From contig NZ_RAPY01000002.1 in the NCBI RefSeq assembly GCF_003610355.1, forward strand, positions 62,001 through 126,000: DNA of 64,000 nucleotides, read 5' to 3'. The translations under genes were made by a program, and so were the position numbers. Within the stretch, counting starts at the first letter, position 1. Each line of letters opens with the position of its first letter. Positions 8,138-17,901 of this stretch are shown piece after piece. The notes under the pieces were generated by a model, which saw nothing but the letters and a program-made list of their open reading frames with translations, had not been told where the DNA came from and did no database searches. Origin of the DNA: Sphingobacterium detergens (GTDB lineage: Bacteria; Bacteroidota; Bacteroidia; Sphingobacteriales; Sphingobacteriaceae).

Positions 8138-9172
8138 ATGCGTCTTCTATCCAATAAACCAAATAGGAATAAACAGAACGAGATCTGGAAAGGTATTGTC
8201 CGCAAAGCTGAGCAAGATCATGACTACAGTCTATCGGCTATTGATATGACTGTAAGATCAATGCCGTTCTATCGGAACGGCTGGGCAATTGGTGCAGCAG
8301 CGGTACTCGTGCTATTGCTGTTGGGCTCGCTATGGAAATTGTGGCTGCATTCATCCATCTCTTTTATGGACGAGAAGGAGCTCAAAGCAACCTATGTGGA
8401 TGCTAGTTCATCGTCAAAACTCATTCTATCTACAGGTGATACCGTTTTATTGGATGGTGCGCGCCCATTGGATAGCAATTTGTCTCAATTGGCGCACAAC
8501 GCCAGTTCACTGGATTTTAGAAAACTAAATCATACGAAACTGCAGGGGCAGCTTCAAACTCTGCAGACTGGACGCGGAAAGCAATTACATGTGACATTGT
8601 CTGATGGTTCAGAGGTGTGGCTGAATGCATCTTCGCAACTGAAATTTCCAGCACATTTTGAAGGGGCTGAGCGCCCAGTTTCGGTAACTGGTGAGGCTTA
8701 CTTTGAGGTGGCGCACAACAAAAAATCTCCGTTTATCGTCACGATGGGACAACAGCAGGTGAAGGTATTGGGAACGCATTTTAATACCCGAGGGTATCAC
8801 AATGAGCGAAGCAAGACCGTCACTTTATTGGAGGGCGCTGTAGCGGTGCGCGATAGCAGGAGAAAAGATGCGCCAACGGTACTGAAACCAGCTGAACAGT
8901 ATGTGTCAGATGGGCAAGTGGGGACTGTTCATACATTGGCTAATCCGGAATCGGTCGTGGCTTGGCGTAATGGCGAATTCTACTTTGAAGATGCTGACGC
9001 ACTCACAATCGTCAGGGAGCTTGAGCGCTGGTATCCAGTGTCTATAGGGTTAAAACAGCAGGATACTACGAAGAAAATCTCAGGAAGGATCAAGCGAACG
9101 GACTCCATGAAAGAAGTCGTGGAAATGCTGCGGTTTTTTGATATTGAGATTACGGTCACGAAAAACGAATAA
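8138..9172 (+). CDS. FecR family anti-sigma factor
   Basis: I start at the ATG that begins MRLLSNKPNRNK; a TTG two codons upstream is less likely. The 344-residue protein has a cytoplasmic N-terminus, one membrane helix (GAAAVLVLLLLGSLWKLWL, around residues 50-70), a FecR domain (TGRGKQLHVTLSDGSEVWLNASSQLKFPAHF, VTGEAYFEVAHNKKSPFIV) and a C-terminal DUF4974-type domain (GEFYFEDADALTIVRELERWYPVSI). In the known FecI/FecR/FecA circuit the C-terminal domain receives a signal from the STN domain of the outer-membrane transporter, here the next gene. Confidence 0.9.
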   Translation: MRLLSNKPNRNKQNEIWKGIVRKAEQDHDYSLSAIDMTVRSMPFYRNGWAIGAAAVLVLLLLGSLWKLWLHSSISFMDEKELKATYVDASSSSKLILSTGDTVLLDGARPLDSNLSQLAHNASSLDFRKLNHTKLQGQLQTLQTGRGKQLHVTLSDGSEVWLNASSQLKFPAHFEGAERPVSVTGEAYFEVAHNKKSPFIVTMGQQQVKVLGTHFNTRGYHNERSKTVTLLEGAVAVRDSRRKDAPTVLKPAEQYVSDGQVGTVHTLANPESVVAWRNGEFYFEDADALTIVRELERWYPVSIGLKQQDTTKKISGRIKRTDSMKEVVEMLRFFDIEITVTKNE

Positions 9173-9220
9173 GCAACAAAAGCAAACTAATCAATTTTCT
9201 AATATTTAACCTAAAACATT

Positions 9221-12200
9221 ATGAAACACCATTTCATGAAGTATAGGCGTGTGAAATCCATTTTGCTCGGGGGAGGCGTATGGCTTTTGATACTTTCACC
9301 GCTTGGAGGGCTAAAGGCACAGATCAATATCGCCGCCAAACAAAAATCGCTGATAAGCGTCTTCCGTCAGGTCGAGAAACAGAGCAAGTATGTATTTCTC
9401 TACGACAAGGCCGTGGAAAACAGTCCTGCGATTTCCTTTGACTGTGCCAACTGTTCGATAGAACGGGTTATTCAGCTACTTGAACAGCAGACGAAATTGG
9501 AATTTAAGATTTCGGGACAGCAGGTTTTGGTGAAGAAAAGAACGACGAAAGGAACCGGGGAAACAAAAGCAGCAGCGTTAACCTTGCAGGCAGCACAAAA
9601 AGATACCATTCAAGGGAAGGTGGTTGACGAACGGGGCAATCCTGTTGTGGGAGCGACCTTGCTGATCAAAGGTACCAGGATCGGTACTGCCACTGATCGT
9701 ACGGGGACTTTTAAGTTGCTCCGCCCTGCTGATGGGCAGCAGGTGCTCTGTAACTGCCTGGGCTATCACCCCGAAGAAATCCATGTCGCTGGACAAACAA
9801 CACTGATGCTGACTTTGCGTGTCAAAGCACAACAGCTCGATGATGTGGTCATCTCCACGGGCTTTCAAAAACGTGAACGCAATAAATTGATCGGAAATAT
9901 TTCCTCTATCAAGGGGGAGGATCTGCAGGCATCGGGGATAACGACCGTAGACAAGGCCCTGCGTGGAAAATTGACCGGTGTCTATGTTCGTTCCAATTCG
10001 GGCAGGCCGGGCGAAGCGGGATCAATTATCATTCGCGGGAGTAATACCATGACCGGGAGCAGTGAGCCGCTGATCATCCTGGATGGTATGCCGCTACAGA
10101 ACGGTGGGGTTGCTGGAACAGATAAAACAAGTTCCAATATCAATAGCTTGCTGACTAATGGGATCGGAAATATTCCGCCGGAAGATATCGCCAGCATCGA
10201 TATTCTACGAGATGCGACCGCAGCTTCTATCTACGGTGCCCGCGCGGCCAATGGCGTGATTGTGATCACGACCAAACGTGGGGAAGCTGGCAAGGATTAT
10301 ATCAATTATAGCACCAAACAGTCCTTGAATATGCAGCCGGGTAATGCATTCAATTTTATGAATTCGGCAGAAAAGCTGGCCTTCGAAACCCAATTGTACA
10401 AAGATTTTCATCCGGTCTATGGTGGACGTGCCAACCAATTGCTGCTGCAAGTGGATAATGGCGCTATTTCAGCAGCGGAAGCACAACAGCAGATCAACCA
10501 ACTGTCAATGATCAATACAGACTGGATCAATGTACTATACAATCCGGCCTATCAGCAGTCTCATAATATTGCCATGAGTGGTGGAAGTACGAAACTCCAG
10601 TACAATGTCTCGTTGAACTATCAGGATGCCAATGGTACACTGATGGAAAATAACAACAAACAAGGGGGGATGAATGTCAAACTGACGCGTAATATCAACG
10701 ATAAACTATTGGTAGATTTTAATCTGTATTCTACGATCAAGAAAAATAAGGAGGGGCAATCGGCCATGGATCCATTCCGTTATGCACTATTTGCCAATCC
10801 GTATGAACGACCTTATCAGGAAGATGGCTCGTATGCCTGGGATAAGACCTATCGGGATTTAAGTGGTAAAGTTGGTGAAACGGCCTATTTAAATTATGAG
10901 ACTTTCAATATCATCAAAGAACTGCGGGAAAATACGTTGACCACGGATTATGCCAATGTACGGAGTCAGTTTGGACTGGAATGGAAGTTTTTAAATGGAT
11001 TCCAATACCGTGGATCCGCTGTGGTGAATTATACCAATGTATCTACTGCGGATGAATCCCGTGCGGGCACCTACCGTTCCTTTGCTCAAAACTGGTTAAA
11101 TGTGGCCCGGACGAGTGGATCTGGAGTATTACCGAAATTTAACTATGGCTTTTTGGAGGAAAATTCAGGCAGAACCCTCGATTACACGGTCCGGAATACC
11201 ATCGAGTATAACAAGACTTTCGCAGACAAGCATTATGTACAGGCTTTTTTTGCCAATGAGGTCTCCGAGCGGACAAACAATCGTTTCTTTCACTACAATC
11301 CCATTTATTTGCAGGACTACCGTATGGCGGGCTATCCTTCCTGGGATGATGTGCCACCGGCGAACTATAAAAAGCTGGATTTGTCACGCTTAGGTGGGAC
11401 GTATTATGAAAAAGATCGCTCCGTATCCTTTATCAGTTCCGCAACCTATAGTTATGCAAATCGTTATGTCTTTAATGCGAATTTCCGTTCGGACGGTGTG
11501 GATATCATTGGCTCAAAAAATCAGTTTACACCACTCTGGTCGGTGGGTGCCAAATGGAACGGACATGAAGAGAAGTTTGTCAAGGAACAACTGCCCTGGT
11601 TGAACCGATTTGTACTCTCGGCAGGTTTTGGTTATACAGGCAGTATCAACCGTTCGGTCTATCCCTTCCATACCTATACCCTCAGCGCATTGGTCTATGA
11701 TGATGTTGTAAAAGCACAAGCGTTTAAATACGGTAATCCTGTATTGAAATGGGAAAAGAAGCGAGATATAAATTATGGTGCCCAGATATCTGTCTTGAAT
11801 AGCCGTCTGAATATCGAAGCCAACTATTACGATAATCGGGTGACCGATCTCTTGGACAATGTGGTATTACCAGTATCGGTAGGGCGTACGAGTTCTGTCG
11901 TGAATGCGGGAATACTTTCCAATAAAGGTTGGGAACTTTCGGCACGTGTGGAATTGCTCAAAAAGACAGACTGGCTCTGGGAGGTTGGTGGAAATTTGAC
12001 GACAGTCAAAAATAACCTTGATAAGGTGTATTATAAGAAAGAACCGACAGTGTCTAATCTAACACCACAAAATGTAGAGAATTATGCGATGCGTTCTTGG
12101 TTTGGCTATAAATATGACCATATCGATCCGAATAATGGACACATGATGGTGAAGGCCCAACGTCTGGATGCGGCCGGAAATATCAGCGGCGAGGAAATTA

Positions 12201-12757
12201 TTGATCTTTCAAAAATATCGTCGGCAGATTTGCAGAGCAAATACAGGACATATTACTTGGGACAGCAGGACCCTAAACTATATGGCGGCTTCAATACACG
12301 CTTGCGGTATAAAAGCATGACGTTCTCAACAAACTTTGTGTTTGCGGACGGTAATATGATCAAGGGATTTCAGGATCGTCGGGAGGGACCGAGTGGGATG
12401 ACGGATGATGTGACAGCTGGACGTACAAACCGTCTCAAGGAGCAGCAATATCGCTGGCGTCAGTATGGTGATGTGACGGATATCCCTTATTATTCACCGA
12501 CAGCTTCAAATTATGTCAATTACCTCATCGATAGGGATATTGAGTCAGGGATGTATATCAAATGTACCGAAATCGGTGTCAACTGGCGCGCAAATCCAGC
12601 AGTGCTCAAAAAAATGATCAAACAGCTGCAGATCGGCGTATTTGCCAATAACCTGTTTACGATTTCACCTTATTCAGGTTCGGATCCGGAGACACAGATG
12701 GCTTTTGGTTATCCAACCACACCGAGTTATTCATTTTCGTTAAATATTGGATTTTAA
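9221..12757 (+). CDS. SusC/RagA family TonB-dependent transporter with STN signalling domain
   Basis: The 1178-residue protein has a signal peptide ending near LKAQ, an STN domain (about residues 40-105, SLISVFRQVEKQSKYVFLYD), a carboxypeptidase-regulatory-like domain (IQGKVVDERGNPVVGATLLIKG, about 128-200), a plug domain (LQASGITTVDKALRGKL, DILRDATAASIYGARAANGV) and a long beta-barrel ending in an aromatic residue (NIGF). It should form the outer-membrane gate for an oligomeric nutrient powered by TonB. The STN domain fits regulation by the FecI/FecR pair directly upstream. The substrate cannot be read from the sequence; the neighbours lack glycoside hydrolases and instead encode thiol oxidoreductases. 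Confidence 0.93.
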   Translation: MKHHFMKYRRVKSILLGGGVWLLILSPLGGLKAQINIAAKQKSLISVFRQVEKQSKYVFLYDKAVENSPAISFDCANCSIERVIQLLEQQTKLEFKISGQQVLVKKRTTKGTGETKAAALTLQAAQKDTIQGKVVDERGNPVVGATLLIKGTRIGTATDRTGTFKLLRPADGQQVLCNCLGYHPEEIHVAGQTTLMLTLRVKAQQLDDVVISTGFQKRERNKLIGNISSIKGEDLQASGITTVDKALRGKLTGVYVRSNSGRPGEAGSIIIRGSNTMTGSSEPLIILDGMPLQNGGVAGTDKTSSNINSLLTNGIGNIPPEDIASIDILRDATAASIYGARAANGVIVITTKRGEAGKDYINYSTKQSLNMQPGNAFNFMNSAEKLAFETQLYKDFHPVYGGRANQLLLQVDNGAISAAEAQQQINQLSMINTDWINVLYNPAYQQSHNIAMSGGSTKLQYNVSLNYQDANGTLMENNNKQGGMNVKLTRNINDKLLVDFNLYSTIKKNKEGQSAMDPFRYALFANPYERPYQEDGSYAWDKTYRDLSGKVGETAYLNYETFNIIKELRENTLTTDYANVRSQFGLEWKFLNGFQYRGSAVVNYTNVSTADESRAGTYRSFAQNWLNVARTSGSGVLPKFNYGFLEENSGRTLDYTVRNTIEYNKTFADKHYVQAFFANEVSERTNNRFFHYNPIYLQDYRMAGYPSWDDVPPANYKKLDLSRLGGTYYEKDRSVSFISSATYSYANRYVFNANFRSDGVDIIGSKNQFTPLWSVGAKWNGHEEKFVKEQLPWLNRFVLSAGFGYTGSINRSVYPFHTYTLSALVYDDVVKAQAFKYGNPVLKWEKKRDINYGAQISVLNSRLNIEANYYDNRVTDLLDNVVLPVSVGRTSSVVNAGILSNKGWELSARVELLKKTDWLWEVGGNLTTVKNNLDKVYYKKEPTVSNLTPQNVENYAMRSWFGYKYDHIDPNNGHMMVKAQRLDAAGNISGEEIIDLSKISSADLQSKYRTYYLGQQDPKLYGGFNTRLRYKSMTFSTNFVFADGNMIKGFQDRREGPSGMTDDVTAGRTNRLKEQQYRWRQYGDVTDIPYYSPTASNYVNYLIDRDIESGMYIKCTEIGVNWRANPAVLKKMIKQLQIGVFANNLFTISPYSGSDPETQMAFGYPTTPSYSFSLNIGF

Positions 12758-12769
12758 TAGCTATTAAAG

Positions 12770-14254
12770 ATGAAAAAGATAGTAATCTATATCGCATTAT
12801 GCTGTACATTAATCAATAACGGTTGTAAGGACTTCTTGGATCTGCCACCGAAAAACCAACGGGCGGTAACAACCCTGGACGACGTAAAATCTGTATTGGC
12901 TGGTTATCTGGATATGTTTGCACGGTCAAACACCAGTCCAATTGTTGGGCAGGCTCCAATTATGAACGAAGCACAAAATATGATGTTTGAGGCCTATGCG
13001 GACAATTTCGATTTTGCTGGTAATATGGGGCAGTATATCAATCCAAAAAACATCCACGGTATCGAAAAATTGTATGCTAATAAGTTACTTTTTAACGATA
13101 TGGAGACCTCGGATAATATCTGGAACAACTATTATGCTGTGATCGGGTTTCTAAATGCATTGATCGACCAGTCGGACGAATTAACGCAGGCTGATCCGAG
13201 TGAACTGAAACGCGTAAAAGGGGAGATGCTGGTACATCGGGCCTACTATATCTTCAAACTGCAGCAATATTTCGCACCTATGGATAAGGAAGACCGGGGA
13301 ATTCCCTTGTATCTGCATACAGGAAAAGAGGTGGTAGGTATTGAAATGAAGAGGTGGAAATCGGCTGATGTATACAAAGTCCTTATTGACGATCTGAAAC
13401 AGGCTTTGGCCTTCTACCAATCGGAAGGAGGGAACCCTGGTTACAGTCGCTTTTTCAATGGTCGTTTTATCCAGAATCTGTTGGCTCAGGTCTATTGGTT
13501 TAAGGCCGAGTCCTCGGCCAGACAAGCGGAAGATTATACAGAAGCGCGCAACTATGCACTGGCGGCTATTGATGGTGTGGATGCATATATTCCAAATACA
13601 CTGACGGCTTTTCAAAATGTGCAGCGCAATCTCAATTCCGAGTATCCGGCAGTTTATATGCAATCGTTAAACTTTGGTAATGTCGGCGCCATCTACGGAT
13701 CGCCTTACGATTATCTGGGTTTTGCTCCGGCAAATCTAAAAGTGGATCCCGGATTTTTGGAATCTTTTGACAACGATGACATACGGAAGGCGGCGTATTT
13801 CAATGGAACTGTATTGTCAAGTACCTGGCCAGACGGGATGCCCAATGGACCAAAATATGTGCGTATTCACTTGTTTACGCCAGAGGAAGCGTATCTGATA
13901 TTGGCGGAGAGCTACTGCCGTTTAAATCAGAACGAGCAAGCGCTGGCAACCTTAAATAAGTTTAAAGGATTTAGAGGGGCAACAGCAAAAAACAATCTGA
14001 ATAATGAGCAGCTGCTGCGCGAGATTATCAGCGAGCGACGCAAGGAATTCTTTTGTGATACGGATAAGCGTTGGTTAGATCTCAAACGTTACCGACTGGG
14101 CACGATGCAGCGTAAGCTCAAGTTTTTCGATAAGGAATTTGACATTAAGGTCGAGGCCGGAGACTATCACTATGCATTGCCGATTCCATTGACTGAATTG
14201 CAGGAAAATCCGCATATCGTACCAAATGAAGGCTGGAATCCAATTATTTTTTAA
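12770..14254 (+). CDS. SusD/RagB family outer-membrane lipoprotein
   Basis: It begins 12 bases after the SusC gene. The 494-residue product has a lipoprotein signal (NNGCKDFLDLPPK, Cys19), a helical TPR-like core (ELKRVKGEMLVHRAYYIFKLQQYF, FIQNLLAQVYWFKAE) and the usual C-terminal SusD segment (EEAYLILAESYCRLNQ, IISERRKEFFCDTDKRWLDLKRY). It should sit as a lid over the SusC barrel and capture substrate at the cell surface. Confidence 0.93.
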   Translation: MKKIVIYIALCCTLINNGCKDFLDLPPKNQRAVTTLDDVKSVLAGYLDMFARSNTSPIVGQAPIMNEAQNMMFEAYADNFDFAGNMGQYINPKNIHGIEKLYANKLLFNDMETSDNIWNNYYAVIGFLNALIDQSDELTQADPSELKRVKGEMLVHRAYYIFKLQQYFAPMDKEDRGIPLYLHTGKEVVGIEMKRWKSADVYKVLIDDLKQALAFYQSEGGNPGYSRFFNGRFIQNLLAQVYWFKAESSARQAEDYTEARNYALAAIDGVDAYIPNTLTAFQNVQRNLNSEYPAVYMQSLNFGNVGAIYGSPYDYLGFAPANLKVDPGFLESFDNDDIRKAAYFNGTVLSSTWPDGMPNGPKYVRIHLFTPEEAYLILAESYCRLNQNEQALATLNKFKGFRGATAKNNLNNEQLLREIISERRKEFFCDTDKRWLDLKRYRLGTMQRKLKFFDKEFDIKVEAGDYHYALPIPLTELQENPHIVPNEGWNPIIF

Positions 14255-14290
14255 GTGTTATAGATGAATGAACGAAAAAAATAGATAAAG

Positions 14291-15568
14291 ATGAAAAATA
14301 TACTCTTTGTACTCATTGTCTTGCTGGGCCTGCAGGCCTGCAAAAAAGACACGTTTAATTACCAAACCTATGCAGCAGAAGTCGGAGATATCGATTCTAT
14401 CTACTTTTCGACAGGAAGCACATCGCTGATCGCTGATGGCAAAGCGACATTGCAATTTGTGCTGGAGGCCTATCGTAAAGTGCAGATCAAGGATGCGGGG
14501 GGACAGCCAAGGGATACGATGATGTATGTGGACTACGCTAAGCTCCCGAAAGCTGAAGTCAAGATTTTTGCGGATGGACAGCTGGTCGAAGGAATGGAAT
14601 ATCAGGTAAAAGATCTTTCGAAGAACACACGAGAATTTTATGCGCAGATCGGTGGCCTGAAATCTAAGGTTAAATCAGTACAGATTAAAGCACCAAAGCC
14701 TTTGGAAGCAAAACGCTACATTGATGTGGTATTCCATGTGTTTGAGCTGAGTACGACGGACCCTGGCTATGATGCCCTGACCTATCAAGATATTCAGCAA
14801 AAGCAATTGGAGTCGGCTATAGCCTATGCGAATGCAGTATTTAACAATGTGTATGGTAAAGATCCAAATGGCGGGCAGGCAAATTTTGAATTCCGTCTGG
14901 CGAAGAAAAATCCGGCAGGGATGGCTTTAGCACTACCTGGTTACAATAAGATCCTGTATGATGCAAGTTGGAAAGCTTCACCCACGGCGCAGTTTTTACC
15001 CACAAATTTTACGGCGAAAATCAATGCGACTGCTGCCTACCAATGGAACAAGGATAAATTTTTGAATATCTATATCTATCCAACAGTAGCAAATACCAGT
15101 ATTGGGAATAACCGAGCGGCTTATCAAATCGTATCTGCAGGACAGCAGGCAATCGAGGGGATTGCCAATATTGTTAACTCGGAAGCCGAAATCCCGACAA
15201 CTGATTTTTATACAATCTACGGTCTGGGGATTCAGCGGTCAATTTTCTTTCCGGAGTCGAGTCTCAAAATAGAAATTGCTCCTCATCTGGGTATATATTA
15301 TGGTCTGTATGCAACGAATTCAATAACCTTGCCTGTCAATGACTTTGTGGCGGATACGAAGAAATATTTTACGGGGAATACGCAGACGGCAAACCAATCT
15401 TCAGGTCTCCTGAAGACAGGCTTAGATGGTGAAAAGTTTCTGGCAAACAACGCTATGGATGATGTCCGCTTTGCTTCGCTACGGAATAGCTTCACCCAGG
15501 GACAGATAGAGCGGATGCGTTTGGTCATGGAACGCTGTCCCGTACGGAAAGCATGGCAGTCAGAGTAG
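14291..15568 (+). CDS. Metalloprotease-like lipoprotein with degenerate zinc motif
   Basis: A lipoprotein signal (LLGLQACKKD, Cys17) precedes a beta-rich N-terminal domain and, from about residue 145, a region laid out like the metzincin-type lipoproteins that accompany SusC/SusD pairs (RYIDVVFHVFEL, ANAVFNNVYGKDPNGGQANFEFRLA). Where those have HExxHxxG, this protein reads P331-H-L-G-I335-Y-Y-G-L, so the first His, the catalytic Glu and the second His are all absent. It is therefore probably not a peptidase. It may bind peptide or a cofactor as a surface-exposed accessory of the uptake system. The family assignment is inference from layout and position; the missing residues are seen directly. 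Confidence 0.6.
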   Translation: MKNILFVLIVLLGLQACKKDTFNYQTYAAEVGDIDSIYFSTGSTSLIADGKATLQFVLEAYRKVQIKDAGGQPRDTMMYVDYAKLPKAEVKIFADGQLVEGMEYQVKDLSKNTREFYAQIGGLKSKVKSVQIKAPKPLEAKRYIDVVFHVFELSTTDPGYDALTYQDIQQKQLESAIAYANAVFNNVYGKDPNGGQANFEFRLAKKNPAGMALALPGYNKILYDASWKASPTAQFLPTNFTAKINATAAYQWNKDKFLNIYIYPTVANTSIGNNRAAYQIVSAGQQAIEGIANIVNSEAEIPTTDFYTIYGLGIQRSIFFPESSLKIEIAPHLGIYYGLYATNSITLPVNDFVADTKKYFTGNTQTANQSSGLLKTGLDGEKFLANNAMDDVRFASLRNSFTQGQIERMRLVMERCPVRKAWQSE

Positions 15569-15590
15569 CTTAATAATAAATTTTAGATAG

Positions 15591-16712
15591 ATGAAGAAAA
15601 TAATTTTTAGTGTTTTAGGGCTCTTGATCGCGCAGCTGGCCATCGGTCAGATTAAGGTCAAGGTCATTGGGAAGGTAACTGGTGATACGGAAGGGCATAA
15701 CAAAGTATACCTGTACAATCGTATGGCGAAAGATTCGGCGGAAATAAAAAATGGCCACTTCGAAATAAATTTTGAAGATAAAAAAATTGGATCACGGGCG
15801 ATTTCCATTGAATATGATCATGCCAAACGTCGTATGTATGCACCACTAGTCTTGTTTTACGATCAATCGGGTACCATAAACGTGGAATTTGATGTGCTGA
15901 AAGGTTTATCATCCGGTAAAGTGAGCGGTCTTGCCTCAGCGACTTCTTTTTACCAATACAATGAAGCGAAAATCAAGGTATTTCGGGAATCCATGCGTCT
16001 GACGCAGGAAAAATATGGTGCAGATGCCATGAAGACCGGAAATGCACAATTTGAAACCGCAAAAGCGTATAAAGAACAGCTTTTTGTGCACTTGAATGAT
16101 TCTTTGCTGAATGTATTTGTGAAACCAAATGCATCGGTTTCGCCTGTCTTTATACAGTCGCAGGAAACGACATTACCACTCGAACGATTGGAATATTATT
16201 ACAATAAATTATCGGATAAGGTCAAAAAAAGCGAAGAATCGCAGACCTTACACGCCAAGATCCAAGGGCAGAAAAATGCCTATATAGGCGCTACGGTCAA
16301 GAATTTTGAATTGCCTGATGCACTTGGAAAACTGCGTAACTTTAATGAGTTTAAGGGGAAATACATCCTGTTGGATTTTTGGGCTTCCTGGTGTTCCCCA
16401 TGTCGGGCCTCGTTCCCAAGGATCCGTGAGGTCTATAGCAAGATCAAGGATAAGGATTTTATTGTGATCAATATTTCGATCGATCAAAATAAGGACGCAT
16501 GGTTAAAAGCTGTAAAGGAGGAGTCCAATCCCTGGCCACAGTTATACGACGACCGCAAGGTTTCCTACTCCCTATTTAATGTCAATGCAGTGCCGACTTC
16601 TTATCTGATCGACCCCTCAGGTAAAATCATTATGAAGGAAATCGGATTCGAGCCCAAAGGTGGTGGCGCTATGGAGAAAAAATTAGAAGAATTATTCAAG
16701 GTTAAATTTTAA
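15591..16712 (+). CDS. TlpA-like periplasmic thiol-disulfide oxidoreductase (first of two)
   Basis: The product has a signal peptide (MKKIIFSVLGLLIAQLAIGQ), an N-terminal DUF4369-like beta domain (KVIGKVTGDTEGHNKVYLYNR, DSAEIKNGHFEINF), a helical linker and a C-terminal thioredoxin fold with WASWC268-S-P-C271R and a cis-proline segment (NAVPTSYLIDPSGKII). Such proteins reduce or rearrange disulfides in the periplasm. Two paralogues in tandem in a SusC/SusD operon suggest that the imported material contains disulfides or that an operon product needs reduction. Confidence 0.88.
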   Translation: MKKIIFSVLGLLIAQLAIGQIKVKVIGKVTGDTEGHNKVYLYNRMAKDSAEIKNGHFEINFEDKKIGSRAISIEYDHAKRRMYAPLVLFYDQSGTINVEFDVLKGLSSGKVSGLASATSFYQYNEAKIKVFRESMRLTQEKYGADAMKTGNAQFETAKAYKEQLFVHLNDSLLNVFVKPNASVSPVFIQSQETTLPLERLEYYYNKLSDKVKKSEESQTLHAKIQGQKNAYIGATVKNFELPDALGKLRNFNEFKGKYILLDFWASWCSPCRASFPRIREVYSKIKDKDFIVINISIDQNKDAWLKAVKEESNPWPQLYDDRKVSYSLFNVNAVPTSYLIDPSGKIIMKEIGFEPKGGGAMEKKLEELFKVKF

Positions 16713-16731
16713 ACATATAATTAGATACAAC

Positions 16732-17898
16732 ATGAAAAAAGTGGTATTAGGTATAGTCGCTGGACTATTGATGACTACAGCATTAATTGCGCAAACGCGA
16801 GATTACATTACCGTACGGGGAACAGTGAAATTTCCACCAGATAAAGAGAGTCAAGAGAAATATCCCTTTGTATTGAAAGACAAAGCGATGAAAGATGCAG
16901 AGGTTTTTCAGAAAATTCAATTAAAGGCAGATAATACCTATGAAATAAAAGTACCGGCAAAAACACCTCGTTTTTACAGCCTGGATGTTTTTGGTTGGGA
17001 TAGAATCACCTTTTGGGCCGGTAATGATGATTTAAAAATTGATTTTAGAGGTTTGGATACCGCTAAAATCAAAATCAAAAATCCGCCTTATGTTTTTATT
17101 GAATCCGAAGGTAAAGACAATCAGTTGATCAATATGCTGAACTGGGAAAATTATCAAAACTATCAGAATACCATTGCTATTGGTAAAAGACAGTACATGG
17201 CTATGCAGAGCAAGGATACGGCAATGACTAAATCGTTGACGGATATGATGATGGAACAATATGATAATATGGCTACCCGCGCTAAATGGTACGTTAAGAA
17301 CTATAAAAATGAACCGCAGGTGGTCTATGCTTTGGGCTATGTCAGTCCCAGACGTGATCAGGAATTTATCCTGAGCTATGTCAATCCCCTGATCGAAAAA
17401 TACCCTTGGTTACAGGAAGCAAAGGAAGTGAAGGAAAATATCAACAAGGCTCTTGCTGCTGTGAAGAAAACAGAGGATGGTGCTAAATTTATCAATATCA
17501 CACAGGCAGATGCCGCAGGAAAGAATGTCAACTTATACGACTACCTGAAAGGTAAGAAATATGTATTGGTCGATTTCTGGGCTTCTTGGTGTGGTCCTTG
17601 CCGGGCTGAGAACCCACATGTATTGAAAGCATACAATGCTTTTAAGGCAAAAGGTTTTGATGTCTTTGCCGTATCATTGGACGATAAGAAAGATAACTGG
17701 TTGAAAGCGGTAAAAGATGATAAAATGCCTTGGGCGCAAGTATCGGATCTGAAAGGCTGGAAAAATGAAGCCGCTCAGTATTACAATATCACAGCAATTC
17801 CTTCTAACTTCTTGTTAGACGGTGATGGTAAAGTGGTCGCTCGAAATCTTCGTGGTGCCGATCTTGAAAAAGAATTGGCCAAACTTTTAAACAAATAA
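16732..17898 (+). CDS. TlpA-like periplasmic thiol-disulfide oxidoreductase (second of two)
   Basis: It follows the first paralogue by 19 bases. Signal peptide MKKVVLGIVAGLLMTTALIAQ is followed by a DUF4369-like N-terminal part and a C-terminal thioredoxin domain with WASWC287-G-P-C290R and AIPSNFLLDGDGKVV. The active-site dipeptide (GP) differs from that of the first copy (SP), which would be expected to change redox potential. The N-terminal domains have diverged much more than the thioredoxin domains, so the two probably have separate partners. Confidence 0.9.
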   Translation: MKKVVLGIVAGLLMTTALIAQTRDYITVRGTVKFPPDKESQEKYPFVLKDKAMKDAEVFQKIQLKADNTYEIKVPAKTPRFYSLDVFGWDRITFWAGNDDLKIDFRGLDTAKIKIKNPPYVFIESEGKDNQLINMLNWENYQNYQNTIAIGKRQYMAMQSKDTAMTKSLTDMMMEQYDNMATRAKWYVKNYKNEPQVVYALGYVSPRRDQEFILSYVNPLIEKYPWLQEAKEVKENINKALAAVKKTEDGAKFINITQADAAGKNVNLYDYLKGKKYVLVDFWASWCGPCRAENPHVLKAYNAFKAKGFDVFAVSLDDKKDNWLKAVKDDKMPWAQVSDLKGWKNEAAQYYNITAIPSNFLLDGDGKVVARNLRGADLEKELAKLLNK

Positions 17899-17901
17899 CC
17901 G

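Noticed and set aside
15281..15307. Frameshift as the cause of the lost zinc motif
   Set aside because: The frame is intact on both sides and residues around the motif (GIYYGLY) still follow the family pattern, so substitution is more likely than a sequencing slip.
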